49,023 bases of DNA from CAZVKN01 sp964627035 (GCA_964627035.1 CAZVKN010000021.1:1-49023); one strand, 5' to 3'. Shown: positions 16,749-26,579, numbered from the stretch's first letter. Made by a program: numbers and translations. Notes: a model not told the origin generated them from the letters alone.

Positions 16749-18005
16749 ATGAGAATTGTCAAGTTTACATTTTTGTGGATGCTGCTTGTTCCGGTTATCA
16801 TCATGGCTCAATCGGAGAACGGCAAATGGAATCGAAAATCCAACCCTGAAAGGTCTCTGTTCAATGTTCAATCGGTACAAAGGCTGAGTGAAAACCCCGA
16901 CTCAATCAAGATAGATCTGTTCATTGAAGTCATGTACGATCTGCTTCAATTTGTGCGTGATGGAAAAATGTTCTCTGCATCGGTTGAACTTGGATTGTCA
17001 ATTTCAAGAGATGACAGCCAAATTCTTCGACTGACAAAACATCTGTCTGCAGCAACGGATTCTTATGAGAAAACCAATTCACGCAAAGAGTCTGTTAGCA
17101 GCGTGTTCTCTGTTGAGTTGGAACCGGGAGACTACGATATCCATGTCCAGTTCAGGGATAGAGAATCAAAACGTTATGAAAAGATCACTGACGAGCTGAA
17201 GCTTGTTAAACCTGAACAGGGTATTGTAAATCTTTCGGATATTATGTTAACCCGCTCCACAGAGATCAATTCTGAATCAAATGTGCCTCTGTATCCGCTT
17301 GTCAGAAAAGTGATCTCGGAAAAGATAGAGGTGATGTACTGCTATTTTGATCTGTTTCGGGTTCAACCCGGAGAAATTACTGAACTGTCAATATCGCTTT
17401 ACGATGATAATGACAGCACTCTTTATGTTGACAGTTTATCCGTTGTAGGAGGTGAAATCCTGTCATCATACTTTATGAAGCTCTCCATGCTGGAAGTCGC
17501 ATCCGGTGTTTATACGGTTAGGATTCGTGCTGAATCGGGTGGATCTGTGACTGAAAGGCTGATCGAGTTTAGAATAAATTTACACGGATTGCCAGGCAGT
17601 GTAAAAGATATTGACATGGCTATTCAGCAGATGAAGTATATCGCCACTGAGGGTGAGATTAGGGAACTTGAAGCAGCATTTCCATCGGACAGAGAGAGAT
17701 TATTTATCGAGTTCTGGGACGACAACTTTGAAGTCCCTGGGCAGTTGATCAACGGTAAAATGAGCGAATATTATCGTCGTGTGGAGTATGCCAACGAGCA
17801 CTTTGCCGACAGCCGCTCAGGATGGGAATCAGATCGGGGGCAGATACTAATTATTTACGGACAACCGACAGAGATTGAGCGGTCAGATATCAGCGTTCAG
17901 ACTGCACCTTATGAAATCTGGCGTTACCACTATCTGAACAAGAGCTTCCTTTTTCGGGATGATTACGGATTTGGTGAATATAAGCTCATAACGCCGGTTT
18001 GGTGA
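16749..18005 (+). CDS. GWxTD-domain secreted protein
   Basis: This 418-residue exported protein of unknown function has a signal peptide at residues 1-21 (RIVKFTFLWMLLVPVIIMAQ). The middle is a beta-rich region without recognised motifs. The C-terminal 100 residues form the GWxTD domain: FIEFWDDN, then YANEHF, then GWESDRGQILIIYGQPTEIE and the closing YEIWRYHYL segment. The signature here is GWESD, so Thr is replaced by Ser. Such proteins are common in FCB-group and related candidate phyla, often beside signalling or envelope genes. The frame is open upstream to 16692, but ATG 16749 starts the signal peptide cleanly one base after the ftsY stop. The stop overlaps the next gene by four bases. 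Confidence 0.85.
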   Translation: MRIVKFTFLWMLLVPVIIMAQSENGKWNRKSNPERSLFNVQSVQRLSENPDSIKIDLFIEVMYDLLQFVRDGKMFSASVELGLSISRDDSQILRLTKHLSAATDSYEKTNSRKESVSSVFSVELEPGDYDIHVQFRDRESKRYEKITDELKLVKPEQGIVNLSDIMLTRSTEINSESNVPLYPLVRKVISEKIEVMYCYFDLFRVQPGEITELSISLYDDNDSTLYVDSLSVVGGEILSSYFMKLSMLEVASGVYTVRIRAESGGSVTERLIEFRINLHGLPGSVKDIDMAIQQMKYIATEGEIRELEAAFPSDRERLFIEFWDDNFEVPGQLINGKMSEYYRRVEYANEHFADSRSGWESDRGQILIIYGQPTEIERSDISVQTAPYEIWRYHYLNKSFLFRDDYGFGEYKLITPVW

Positions 18006-18910
18006 TTAATCACTCATTATATCGTACTCCGAAAAAGCTAAAGCAGGGTGATACAATCAAGGTTGTTTCTCCGGCGGGACAGGTTGAAAAAGATGCATTG
18101 ATTCGTGGTATAGAGGTTATCGAGTCATGGGGTTATAGAGTTGAAATTGGTAAGCACGTATTAGACACTGACAAATATTTCGCAGGATCATCGGAAGCGA
18201 GGCTGACAGATTTGATTTCGGCTCTGATAGACGAGTCTATTTCGGCGATTATTTGTAGCAGAGGAGGTTACGGATCAGTCAGGCTGCTCAATCAGATTCC
18301 CTGGGAGTTACTGGCTGAACGAGAGCCGAAAATGCTCATAGGCTTCAGTGATATTGGTGCGTTTCAACTTGCTCTTCTGAAGATGTGTGGGTGGGTGTCA
18401 TTCTCCGGTCCTCAGGTTGCTTCTATTGGAAACCATGTTGACAACGAGTCAATTGATTATCTTCGCTCTCTAATTCCAGGAAGAGAAGAGTCGAATTCGA
18501 TGAATTTTGAATTAGAGACAGTTAAAGATGGCGACTTCAATCCGGATGCGGTAGTAATTCCAAGCTGTTTGTCTATGATGCTTTCGTTGATTGGAACACC
18601 ATATTTTCCGGACCTGTCAGGTTCAATAGTATGCATTGAGGATGTGAATGAGCCTCTGTACAGAATTGACCGGATGCTGTGGCAATTGAAGACAACAGGA
18701 ACACTGGAATCAATGGAAGCGCTTATTCTCGGTCAGTTTCTATTGAATGGACAGGATATAAGTGAAGAAGTTGCGAGAGTGGCAATTGATCTGTTCGGTG
18801 AGTACGGTTTTCCGATCCTTAATGGGTTACCTTACGGGCATGGAAGACGATGCATGACTCTTCCGGTAGGTGGCAGGACACAGCTTCTTAACAATATTGC
18901 GAAATCATAA
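18002..18910 (+). CDS. S66 family LD-carboxypeptidase (muramoyltetrapeptide carboxypeptidase)
   Basis: S66 peptidases remove the terminal D-alanine from murein tetrapeptides during peptidoglycan recycling, or act on related L,D bonds. The 302-residue protein shows the serine nucleophile in LIGFSDIGAF (Ser116), the Glu of VCIEDVNEP (about 213) and the His of LPYGHGRR (about 280), which together form the Ser-His-Glu triad. It also has the SRGGYGSVRLL loop. GTG 18002 is chosen because it gives a four-base GTGA overlap with the previous gene; TTG 17999 is possible. There is no signal peptide, so it acts in the cytoplasm. It is followed by purN with a one-base TAATG overlap. Confidence 0.92.
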   Translation: MINHSLYRTPKKLKQGDTIKVVSPAGQVEKDALIRGIEVIESWGYRVEIGKHVLDTDKYFAGSSEARLTDLISALIDESISAIICSRGGYGSVRLLNQIPWELLAEREPKMLIGFSDIGAFQLALLKMCGWVSFSGPQVASIGNHVDNESIDYLRSLIPGREESNSMNFELETVKDGDFNPDAVVIPSCLSMMLSLIGTPYFPDLSGSIVCIEDVNEPLYRIDRMLWQLKTTGTLESMEALILGQFLLNGQDISEEVARVAIDLFGEYGFPILNGLPYGHGRRCMTLPVGGRTQLLNNIAKS

Positions 18911-19524
18911 TGCCGATTAACATTGCAGTATTCTTATCAGGTACAGGCAGTAACTTCAAGTCAATTGCCTCAGCAATTGAAAGAGGTGAGCTGGATGCCA
19001 CGATAACTTTGGTGATAAGTAATCGCAGTACTGCACCCGGTTTGGAAGCAGCGCAACGGATGGGATTCAATACAGCAGTGTTCAATCGTAAGGAATATGA
19101 ATCGGGAGCTGATTTTGCTAATGATATGCTCTCCAGTTTATTACAAAATGGTGTTAATCTGATTGCTTTATGTGGATACTTACGCAAGATTCCTCCAAAA
19201 GTCGTCAATCATTTCAAGGAGAGAATTGTGAATGTGCATCCTGCGCTTCTCCCAAAATTTGGTGGGAAAGGTATGTACGGAATGAATGTCCACAGAGCTG
19301 TTATTGCTGCCGGAGAAAAGGAATCAGGTGTTACAATTCATTATGTGGACGCACTCTATGATAACGGAGAAATTGTAGATCAGCAGATTGTTCCTGTGTT
19401 TGAAACTGACACTGCTGAAAATTTAGCTGCTAAAATTCTAAAAATAGAGCACAAATTTTATCCACAAGTATTGCAGAAACTTGTAAAAAGCATAAGCAAA
19501 CGATATGACGAACAACAACAGTAG
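18910..19524 (+). CDS. purN: Phosphoribosylglycinamide formyltransferase
   Basis: PurN transfers a formyl group from 10-formyltetrahydrofolate to GAR, the third step of purine synthesis. The 204-residue protein has LSGTGSNFKSI (9-19), the phosphoribosyl-binding region, and the catalytic set Asn108, His110 (NVHPALLPKF) and Asp151 (in YDNGEIV). Length is typical. The ATG overlaps the previous stop by one base, and its last 20 bases overlap purH. The purN-purH pair is common. The formyl donor would be supplied in part by FolD, encoded at 33243. Confidence 0.96.
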   Translation: MPINIAVFLSGTGSNFKSIASAIERGELDATITLVISNRSTAPGLEAAQRMGFNTAVFNRKEYESGADFANDMLSSLLQNGVNLIALCGYLRKIPPKVVNHFKERIVNVHPALLPKFGGKGMYGMNVHRAVIAAGEKESGVTIHYVDALYDNGEIVDQQIVPVFETDTAENLAAKILKIEHKFYPQVLQKLVKSISKRYDEQQQ

Positions 19525-21052
19525 TGTTAAAATCAACCGAGCGTTAATCAGCTCGTGGAATAAAGAAAAGGCGGTGAGCCTCGCTGAAAAGCTAAACAGA
19601 TTAGGGGTAACAATTGTCGCAAGCGGGGGGACCGCAGATGCAATAAACTCTGCCGGAATTAATGTTGAACGTATTTCAGAAAAAACCGGATTTGACAATC
19701 TGTTAGGTGGTCGGGTGAAAACCCTGCATCCTGCAGTTCATGCCCCTATATTAGCCAATCGTGATTCTGTAGCTGATATGAATGAATTGAAACAGTTTGA
19801 GTTGGAGGGAATTGATCTTGTTGTGGTGGATCTATATCCTTTCCCGAAGGATCAAAGTGTTGAATTGACCGAAGCGGTTGAATTGATTGACATCGGAGGT
19901 GTTGCTCTGATCCGAGGTGCAGCGAAGAATTTCAAGCATGTGGCTGTTTTATGCCGTGCTGATCAGTTTGACGAATTTGGCATTTATATTGAAGAGCAGA
20001 ATGGTCAGGTTGGTTTGTCTAAACGGAGGTCACTATCTGCGCAGGCTTTCAGTTGGACAAGCCGATATGATTCAATCATAGCAGCCCGATTGGGTGGTGG
20101 ACAATCTGATTCCAAAGTTGTATCAATTACAAAGTCCAGAGAATTGCGATACGGTGAAAATCCACACCAACAGGCAGCTTTTTATACTTATGACAGTCTT
20201 GACAAGTTCGGTATAGGTGCGCTGAAGCAGCTTGGTGGTAAAAAGCTGTCATTTATAAATCTGCTGGATGTTGACATAGCTGTTCGTCTTCCACGCGAGT
20301 TTGATCAACCGGCAGCTACGATTCTCAAACATACCACACCGTGCGGTGTCGGAGTAGGTGATAGCTGTCTGGAGGCATTCAAGAATGCTCATTCGACAGA
20401 CCCGCAGTCAGCTTTTGGCGGGATAATCGGATTCAATCGGGAACTTGATGTTAACAGTGCAAAAGCTCTTCGCAAAGGATTTGTTGAAGTTGTTGTGGCG
20501 CCATCATTTTCTGAGGAATCCATCAAGGAGTTAAAGCGATCAAAGAACCTGCGGATCGTTGAGATTGCCGATGAACCAGACAAAAAGGAAGAAGACATCA
20601 GATCACTCTTCGGTGGAATATTGATACAGAAATATGATAACTCATTTCCTGAATTAGCGGAATTAAATGTTGTCACCAAAAGAGATCCATCTCCTGAAGA
20701 ATTTGAGGCTCTTAAATTTGGTTGGATTGCTTGTAGGTACGTAAAATCCAACGCAATCTTACTGTGTGATAACAAACGAACTCTTGGAATCGGTGCCGGT
20801 CAAATGTCCCGTGTAGATGCTTCTCACATTGCGGTTTGGAAGGCTGAGCAAGCTGGATTGAGCTTAAAAGGATCGGTGGCGGCTTCGGATGCCTTCTTCC
20901 CATTCAGAGACGGTGTTGATCAACTGGCTGACTCCGGCATCACTGCCATAATCCAGCCTGGTGGGTCCATTCGGGATGCGGAAGTGATCAAAGCTGCCGA
21001 TGAGAAGGGAATTGCAATGATATTTACCGGTCGTCGTCATTTTAGGCATTAA
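19505..21052 (+). CDS. purH: Bifunctional AICAR formyltransferase/IMP cyclohydrolase
   Basis: PurH performs the last two steps to IMP: formylation of AICAR and ring closure. The 515-residue protein has an N-terminal MGS-like cyclohydrolase domain (VASGGTADAI 38-47, GGRVKTLHPAVHAPILA 68-84). Its C-terminal transformylase domain has RYGENPHQQAAFY (215-227) and KHTTPCGVG (275-283). The domain ends with a GSIRD motif and a TGRRHFRH tail. The start lies inside purN. It is the last gene of the long collinear run that begins near 11141. A palindromic repeat follows in the gap before mreB. Confidence 0.97.
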   Translation: MTNNNSSVKINRALISSWNKEKAVSLAEKLNRLGVTIVASGGTADAINSAGINVERISEKTGFDNLLGGRVKTLHPAVHAPILANRDSVADMNELKQFELEGIDLVVVDLYPFPKDQSVELTEAVELIDIGGVALIRGAAKNFKHVAVLCRADQFDEFGIYIEEQNGQVGLSKRRSLSAQAFSWTSRYDSIIAARLGGGQSDSKVVSITKSRELRYGENPHQQAAFYTYDSLDKFGIGALKQLGGKKLSFINLLDVDIAVRLPREFDQPAATILKHTTPCGVGVGDSCLEAFKNAHSTDPQSAFGGIIGFNRELDVNSAKALRKGFVEVVVAPSFSEESIKELKRSKNLRIVEIADEPDKKEEDIRSLFGGILIQKYDNSFPELAELNVVTKRDPSPEEFEALKFGWIACRYVKSNAILLCDNKRTLGIGAGQMSRVDASHIAVWKAEQAGLSLKGSVAASDAFFPFRDGVDQLADSGITAIIQPGGSIRDAEVIKAADEKGIAMIFTGRRHFRH

Positions 21053-21070
21053 TAAGTGAGTTAACATTTT

Positions 21071-21098
21071 AGTCGGGCTTGAGACAACCACGACTACA
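21071..21098 (+). repeat. Palindromic intergenic repeat, copy 3
   Basis: AGTCGGGCTTG, AGA and CAACCACGACTACAG match copy 1 read on the minus strand (AGTCGTGGTTG, AGA, CAACCACGACTACAA) except in the left arm. It lies between purH and mreB. Confidence 0.75.
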
Positions 21099-21156
21099 GA
21101 TTCACGACAAGTTTTGAATTCTCAAACAGAAGAACTAAGACCATTTGGAATCATTC

Positions 21157-22182
21157 ATGAACTTTAATATCGCTTCACTATTCTCAAATGACATTGCGAT
21201 AGACCTTGGAACCGCCAACACGCTGGTGTATGTCAAGGGACAAGGTATAGTTGTGCGTGAGCCGTCAGTTGTCGCCATCTCAAAGCGGGATCGCAAGGTG
21301 TTGGCTATCGGACGGGAGGCGCGACAGATGATGGGGAAGACGCATGGGGATATTGAGGTAATCAGGCCGATGCGTTACGGTGTGATTGATGATGATGAGA
21401 TTGCCGAATTAATGATTAGGGCTTTCATCAGACGGGTGCAGGTCAATAGACTGCTGCGACCGAGAATCATCGTGTGTGTTCCGAGTGGTGTTACAAAATC
21501 AGAAAAGAGAGTGATTCGGGATTCCGCCGAATATGCCGGTGCGCGTGAGGTGTTTCTCATTGCCGAACCGATGGCAGCTGCACTTGGTGTAAAGCTGCCT
21601 GTGAAAGAACCTGTCGGCAGCATGATTGTTGATATCGGCGGCGGTACTACTGAGATTGCCATTATGTCGCTGTCAGGGATTGTCACCCAGCACTCGATCC
21701 GCACTGCCGGTGATGAGATGGATGATGCGATATCTCAATTCATCCGACGCAACTATAATTTATTAATTGGTGAAAGAACCGCTGAAGAGATAAAATGCTC
21801 GATAGGCTCAGCTATCGCTTTGGCTGAGGAGCTGACATTAACCGCAAAAGGTCGGGATTTGGTTTCCGGTATGCCAAAGTCAGTTGAGATCAGCTCAAAG
21901 GAGATCCGGGAGGCTCTGAACGAACCACTCGCTCATATGGTCGCAGCGGTCAGAGAGGCTCTGGAAAAGTCACCACCAGAACTCTCGGCTGATATACGTG
22001 ATCGGGGGATCATTCTTACAGGTGGCGGCAGTTTACTGAAGGGGCTTGCTCAGCGTCTTCGTGACGATACCAATCTACCCGTGAATCTTGCCGATGATCC
22101 GTTGACATGTGTTGTGCGAGGTACCGGTCAGGTTCTTGACGAGTTGGAGTCATATCAGGATCTCCTTTTACGAAGTAATTAG
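21157..22182 (+). CDS. mreB: Rod shape-determining protein MreB
   Basis: MreB is the actin-like filament protein that guides lateral wall synthesis. The 341-residue protein has the phosphate-1 loop AIDLGTANTLVYVKG (14-28), VCVPSG, the adenosine and phosphate-2 region VDIGGGTTEIAI, and the GIILTGGGSLLKGL segment. ATG 21157 gives MNFNIASLFSNDIAIDLG, which fits the family N-terminus; an in-frame TTG at 21145 is an alternative. It begins the mreB-mreC-mreD-PBP2-rodA cluster, which encodes most of the elongasome in one unit, and indicates a rod-shaped cell. A palindromic repeat lies just upstream. Confidence 0.97.
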   Translation: MNFNIASLFSNDIAIDLGTANTLVYVKGQGIVVREPSVVAISKRDRKVLAIGREARQMMGKTHGDIEVIRPMRYGVIDDDEIAELMIRAFIRRVQVNRLLRPRIIVCVPSGVTKSEKRVIRDSAEYAGAREVFLIAEPMAAALGVKLPVKEPVGSMIVDIGGGTTEIAIMSLSGIVTQHSIRTAGDEMDDAISQFIRRNYNLLIGERTAEEIKCSIGSAIALAEELTLTAKGRDLVSGMPKSVEISSKEIREALNEPLAHMVAAVREALEKSPPELSADIRDRGIILTGGGSLLKGLAQRLRDDTNLPVNLADDPLTCVVRGTGQVLDELESYQDLLLRSN

Positions 22183-22199
22183 AAACAACTTCACAAATT

Positions 22200-22979
22200 A
22201 TGCTTGCTGTTATCCGAAATTACATACCGTGGTTGCTGACAACATGCATATCTTTCATTCTAATCTTTTCCAATAACTTACCGCAAGTTGAAGTATTACG
22301 AGCGAAGATCAGTGACACTGTCGTAACTCTGTCGTCGCCAATCTCAAGTCTTTCCAGATATGGAAGACTTGGGGGTGAAAACCGGAAGCTTAGAAAGCAG
22401 ATAAGCGAAGTGAGTCTGTTGGTCGGTGAGTTACAGTCGAGCGGTGCTGAATGCGAACGACTTCAGAGGTTACTCAACTACCGTGAAGAATCGGAATTTA
22501 AGCTTGTAGCTGGTGTAGTAATTGGTCTAAGTCCAGATCCAGGCGTCCGTGGCGTTATTGTTAATTGTGGGATTGAAGATGGCGTGGAGCAAAACTTTGG
22601 TGCAATATCACCTCAAGGTGTGGTAGGGCGCGTGTATCGGTCAGGAAGTAGCAGTGCAGCAGTGCAGCTTTTGACCGATCAGAACATCGGCATTGCGGGA
22701 AGAACCCTAAACAGTCGTGAACTCGGGATGGTTCATGCAGGCAAGAATGGTGAACTAAAAATTGATGGAATACCTGTAACTGCTAATGTTGAGAAGGGTG
22801 AAAAGATTGTAACAGCAGGTTTGGACGGGATTTTTCCTAACGGCTTGACGATAGGTCACGTGAAGGAGATCAGGTCACTTGAAGAAAGTTGGTTGCTTGA
22901 AGTTATCGTTGATCCATCTGTCAAATTCAATCAGCTTGAAGAACTGTTTGTAGTTATCCGAGCGGACAGTGCGGAGTGA
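22200..22979 (+). CDS. mreC: Rod shape-determining protein MreC
   Basis: MreC is a periplasmic scaffold that activates PBP2. The 259-residue protein has an N-terminal membrane anchor (about residues 9-26), a coiled-coil segment (GGENRKLRKQISEVSLLVGELQ begins near residue 59) and the beta-rich C-terminal region with SPQGVVGRVYRSG and the AGLDGIFPNGLTIGHV motif. The ATG lies 17 bases after the mreB stop without a strong ribosome binding site. Its stop overlaps the mreD start. Length is in the usual range. Confidence 0.94.
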   Translation: MLAVIRNYIPWLLTTCISFILIFSNNLPQVEVLRAKISDTVVTLSSPISSLSRYGRLGGENRKLRKQISEVSLLVGELQSSGAECERLQRLLNYREESEFKLVAGVVIGLSPDPGVRGVIVNCGIEDGVEQNFGAISPQGVVGRVYRSGSSSAAVQLLTDQNIGIAGRTLNSRELGMVHAGKNGELKIDGIPVTANVEKGEKIVTAGLDGIFPNGLTIGHVKEIRSLEESWLLEVIVDPSVKFNQLEELFVVIRADSAE

Positions 22980-23493
22980 AATAATCAAAATTGCTGTGTG
23001 GGGGATTGTAGTATTGCTCTTTCAGATTGGGACGTCTTCCTTATTTGAAATAAGGGGGATCCGTCCCGATTTTATGCTTATCTGGACTATCATTGTAACT
23101 GTTAAATACAATCGTTATTTTGGTTTAGCAGCCGGTTTTTTCGCAGGACTCGGGCAGGATGCACTGATGATCGGGTTCATGGGCGTCCAGACGTTGACAA
23201 AGAACAGTATAGCATTTTGGTTTGGGGTTTGGCTGGATCGAAAAGAGGGTAAGCTAAGTGCTATCGGATGGACTGTGGTCTTTTTATTAATTCTCCTTCA
23301 CGAATCATTTACCTCCATATTCTACCTGCAGGGATCATCAGTTTCATTCGGCAGCAATTTCATTTCGACAGTAATACCTACTACACTCTATACAGGCACA
23401 GTAGGTTTCCTTTGGGGCTTGTCTCCTTTTAATACCGGAAGAAAGTCTATTGCAGGAGTATTAAAGACTTCACAGCAGCGCCGAGTCAAGTAA
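22969..23493 (+). CDS. mreD: Rod shape-determining protein MreD
   Basis: MreD is a small integral membrane protein of the elongasome. The 174-residue product is hydrophobic, with about five membrane segments, and carries the RPDFMLIWTI segment and the GFFAGLGQDALMIGFMG pattern typical of MreD. It starts with GTG at 22969, overlapping mreC by 11 bases, and ends one base before the PBP2 GTG. The identity rests on this pattern, the length and the fixed gene order. Confidence 0.9.
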   Translation: MRSEIIKIAVWGIVVLLFQIGTSSLFEIRGIRPDFMLIWTIIVTVKYNRYFGLAAGFFAGLGQDALMIGFMGVQTLTKNSIAFWFGVWLDRKEGKLSAIGWTVVFLLILLHESFTSIFYLQGSSVSFGSNFISTVIPTTLYTGTVGFLWGLSPFNTGRKSIAGVLKTSQQRRVK

Positions 23494-23494
23494 G

Positions 23495-25369
23495 GTGAAT
23501 CAGCAGAAGAATTATTGGTGGGAAGAAAATAGGCTTCGTGTCTTTGTTCTTGTAATAATGCTTCTATTTGCTTTGATTGAAGTCAGATTGCTCTGGATGC
23601 AAATTATTAATCGTCCTGATTTTGCAAAAGCCGCCTCAGCAAATAGAATTCGCACTGAAATAATTGAACCAATCCGCGGTCGCATATACGACCGGCATGG
23701 TAAGTTAATTGTCGAAAACCGACCATCATATACGCTGTATGCGTATCCATACAGCGTTAAGAGGAACATTGAAACCTTAGAACTGCTGAGTGAAATCCTG
23801 GAACTTGATATTACTGAGCTTAGGAAGCGAATAGCTGTTCGAGGTTGGAACACATTCAGTCCGGCTGTTGTCATGCGAGATGTTCCATTTGATCTGCTCG
23901 CAAAATTGGAAGCCATACGGTTAGATATTCCCGGTATTGAGGTTCATCTCGAAGCAAAAAGGAGTTATCCATATCCTGAGTCGGTTCATATCCTCGGCTA
24001 TGTCGGAGAGAGAACCTCAAAAAAGTCAAGATCAGGTCGGTTAGGGTTGATCGGTAAGCGCGGGATTGAAAAAACATACGAGGGTTGGCTGGGAGGCGAA
24101 CCTGGGATTAAATACAATCAGGTTGATGTAACCGGTCGAGTTACCGGAGTCCTGTCCGATCCGGTACCAATTCCTGTCAAACCGGGGTGGGATGCAATTT
24201 TGAATATAGATGCAGAGCTTCAGAGATATGCCTATGATCTGATGGGTAATAGAACCGGTGCGGTTGTGGCAATGGATCCGACAAATGGTCAAGTCTTGGC
24301 ACTGCTCAGCGTTCCCGACTATGATCCCTCAATATTTGCAGGTGTTTTACCAAAAGAAATCTGGGCTAAGATACAATCTGACACAACTCATCCTCTACTT
24401 AATCGAGCTGTGCAGGGTCAGTATCCACCAGGTTCAACCTACAAAATGGTGCTTCTCGCTGCCGGATGGGAGGAAGGTATCATAGAAAATAGTTTCAGAA
24501 CAACTTGCTATGGGACATTCAGAATCGGAAGACGAAATTTCAACTGCTGGAATCATGCCGGCCACGGATCACTTGATTGGAAAGAGAGTTTACAGCGTTC
24601 ATGTGACGTTTTCTTCTATACAGTAGGATTGGAATTGGGTGTTAAGGTGATGGAGAAATACTCGCGGATATTTGGATTTGGATCTGACACACACATTGAT
24701 CTGGATGGTGAACTGTCCGGTATAACACCGAGTATTGAATACATGAACAGAAAATACGGCGTCCGCAAATGGACAAGAGGTCAGTTAGCAAATATCGCTA
24801 TCGGTCAGGGTGATGTGTTAGTGACACCGATGCAGTTGGCGGTTTATACCGGTGCTATTGCCACCGGAAGAATCCAGAAACCGCGATTGGTAGAGAAGCT
24901 TCATAATCCTACTACAGGTGATATTAATCATACAAAGGAAAGTTCAATCCCTCTTAATCTTCCAGATGCCACCAGAAACAAGATAAGGGAAGCGATGAGA
25001 CTGGTGGTTAACGAGCCGGGTGGAACAGCTTATTGGCTGCGGAAACATGATATTGTAATCGCAGGAAAGACCGGTACTTCAGAGAATCCTCACGGAGAGG
25101 ATCACGGTGTGTTTGTCGGGTTTGCCCCATTTGACAACCCACTGATTGCGGTTGCGGTCATTGTAGAGCACGGAGAGCACGGCAGCACAAGCGCTGCACC
25201 TGTCGCATGTAGCTTGATGGAGAGATATATACACGATCTGTTTCCCGGACCTCGACAGAGGAGAGTTTGGCGAGTCAAGAAAGACACTACCAAAACTGAC
25301 AGCTTGAGAACTAATGAAATAGACATGAAACAGATAGGTGATTCTACTTCCCATGATACGACAAGATAA
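23495..25369 (+). CDS. mrdA: Penicillin-binding protein 2 (elongation transpeptidase)
   Basis: This 624-residue class B PBP crosslinks peptidoglycan during cell elongation with RodA. An N-terminal membrane anchor (15-35) precedes the dimerisation/pedestal domain with PIRGRIYDRHGKLIVENRP. The transpeptidase motifs are complete: STYK (Ser314-Lys317), Ser-Cys-Asp (369-371) and KTG (525-527). GQGDVLVTPMQLA is typical of PBP2. The C-terminus has a charged tail rich in Lys, Thr and Asp after residue 585. It starts at GTG 23495 right after mreD, with AAGTAAG as a weak binding site, and its end overlaps rodA. Confidence 0.96.
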   Translation: MNQQKNYWWEENRLRVFVLVIMLLFALIEVRLLWMQIINRPDFAKAASANRIRTEIIEPIRGRIYDRHGKLIVENRPSYTLYAYPYSVKRNIETLELLSEILELDITELRKRIAVRGWNTFSPAVVMRDVPFDLLAKLEAIRLDIPGIEVHLEAKRSYPYPESVHILGYVGERTSKKSRSGRLGLIGKRGIEKTYEGWLGGEPGIKYNQVDVTGRVTGVLSDPVPIPVKPGWDAILNIDAELQRYAYDLMGNRTGAVVAMDPTNGQVLALLSVPDYDPSIFAGVLPKEIWAKIQSDTTHPLLNRAVQGQYPPGSTYKMVLLAAGWEEGIIENSFRTTCYGTFRIGRRNFNCWNHAGHGSLDWKESLQRSCDVFFYTVGLELGVKVMEKYSRIFGFGSDTHIDLDGELSGITPSIEYMNRKYGVRKWTRGQLANIAIGQGDVLVTPMQLAVYTGAIATGRIQKPRLVEKLHNPTTGDINHTKESSIPLNLPDATRNKIREAMRLVVNEPGGTAYWLRKHDIVIAGKTGTSENPHGEDHGVFVGFAPFDNPLIAVAVIVEHGEHGSTSAAPVACSLMERYIHDLFPGPRQRRVWRVKKDTTKTDSLRTNEIDMKQIGDSTSHDTTR

Positions 25370-26579
25370 CATTACCGGGAAAAGGGGAGGATTTGATTAT
25401 ACCCTGTTGATTTCAACAATTTTGTTAGTGACAATAGGATTATTCCTGATCTATAGCTCTGACCAAGCTCAGGGAGGAACGAATCGTTTTCAGAAACAAT
25501 TGATTTTAGCAGTTATCGGTTTTATCTTATTGGGTGGTATCTCCGCGGTGCCCGGAAGGATATTCCAAGCACTTTCGTTTGTGATTTACGGTTTTTCTTT
25601 TTTTAGTCTGATACTGGTGCTGCTGCTGGGAATTGTCGGTTTGGGAGCGCAAAGATGGCTGGCTATTGGTGGCATCCAAATTCAGCCATCAGAACTGGCG
25701 AAGATTGCTCTTATTTTGCTTCTGGCGCGGATTCTATCGAGAAGGTACAATCCGCTTATCGGTTGGAAATTGGTTGTCGTTGTTTTTTTGTACGGTACTT
25801 TGATTGTTCTTCCGATATTAATGCAGCCGGACTTAGGAACATCCACTGTTTTTGCGGTAATTGCGGTTGCGCTGCTTGCCTGGCACGGTTTGCAGCTTAA
25901 CATTTTTATCCAACTGTTTGTGCCGGTTGCTGCACTGTTTTTCTGGGTCAGTCCTTGGGTGGTCTCAATTGTGACGGTAAGCTCGTTCATCTGGCTTTGG
26001 CTGTCAGGTGTCAGACGATTGGGAACAGTTGTTCTCGGAGTAGTGACAATATCAATGCTGTTTCTTGCACCTTTCGCATGGAATCTGCTTGAGCCATACC
26101 AGCAAAGACGGTTGTCAATATTTTTGAATCCTTCATCGGATCCGCTCGGTGCCGGGTATCAGGTCATTCAGTCACAAGTTGCGGTAGGATCAGGAGGACT
26201 ATCCGGTAAAGGGTATTTACAGGGAACTCAATCACAATTGAAGTTTCTACCTGAACAGCATACCGATTTCATATTTGCTCTTATGGGAGAAGAATTCGGT
26301 TTCATCGGTGCTTCTGTTGTGATCTTATTGATCTCGATCTATTGCTGGCGATGCTTTGCTATCGCATCACGAGCAAAAAGTTATTACATGGCATTGATTG
26401 CTGTAGGTATGGGTACACTGGTTTTTTACCATGCCATTATCAACATCGGTATGGCGGTCGGTTTCTTACCTGTAACAGGTCTGCCACTGCCTTTCTTAAG
26501 TTACGGTAGATCATTTCTACTGACCTGTCTTATCGGAACCGGAATGACACTTTCGGCAGGATTATATCGGAAAGTGTGA
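25353..26579 (+). CDS. rodA: Rod shape-determining protein RodA (SEDS glycosyltransferase)
   Basis: RodA polymerises lipid II glycan strands and works with PBP2. The protein (408 residues from ATG 25353) has about ten membrane segments and SEDS hallmarks: LIYSSDQAQGG, QPSELAKIALILLLAR, MQPDLGTSTVFA and the C-terminal PVTGLPLPFLSYGRS. A GTG at 25338 would add five residues. Both starts lie inside the end of the PBP2 gene, so translation is coupled. It completes the mreBCD-mrdA-rodA set. Confidence 0.95.
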   Translation: MIRQDNITGKRGGFDYTLLISTILLVTIGLFLIYSSDQAQGGTNRFQKQLILAVIGFILLGGISAVPGRIFQALSFVIYGFSFFSLILVLLLGIVGLGAQRWLAIGGIQIQPSELAKIALILLLARILSRRYNPLIGWKLVVVVFLYGTLIVLPILMQPDLGTSTVFAVIAVALLAWHGLQLNIFIQLFVPVAALFFWVSPWVVSIVTVSSFIWLWLSGVRRLGTVVLGVVTISMLFLAPFAWNLLEPYQQRRLSIFLNPSSDPLGAGYQVIQSQVAVGSGGLSGKGYLQGTQSQLKFLPEQHTDFIFALMGEEFGFIGASVVILLISIYCWRCFAIASRAKSYYMALIAVGMGTLVFYHAIINIGMAVGFLPVTGLPLPFLSYGRSFLLTCLIGTGMTLSAGLYRKV

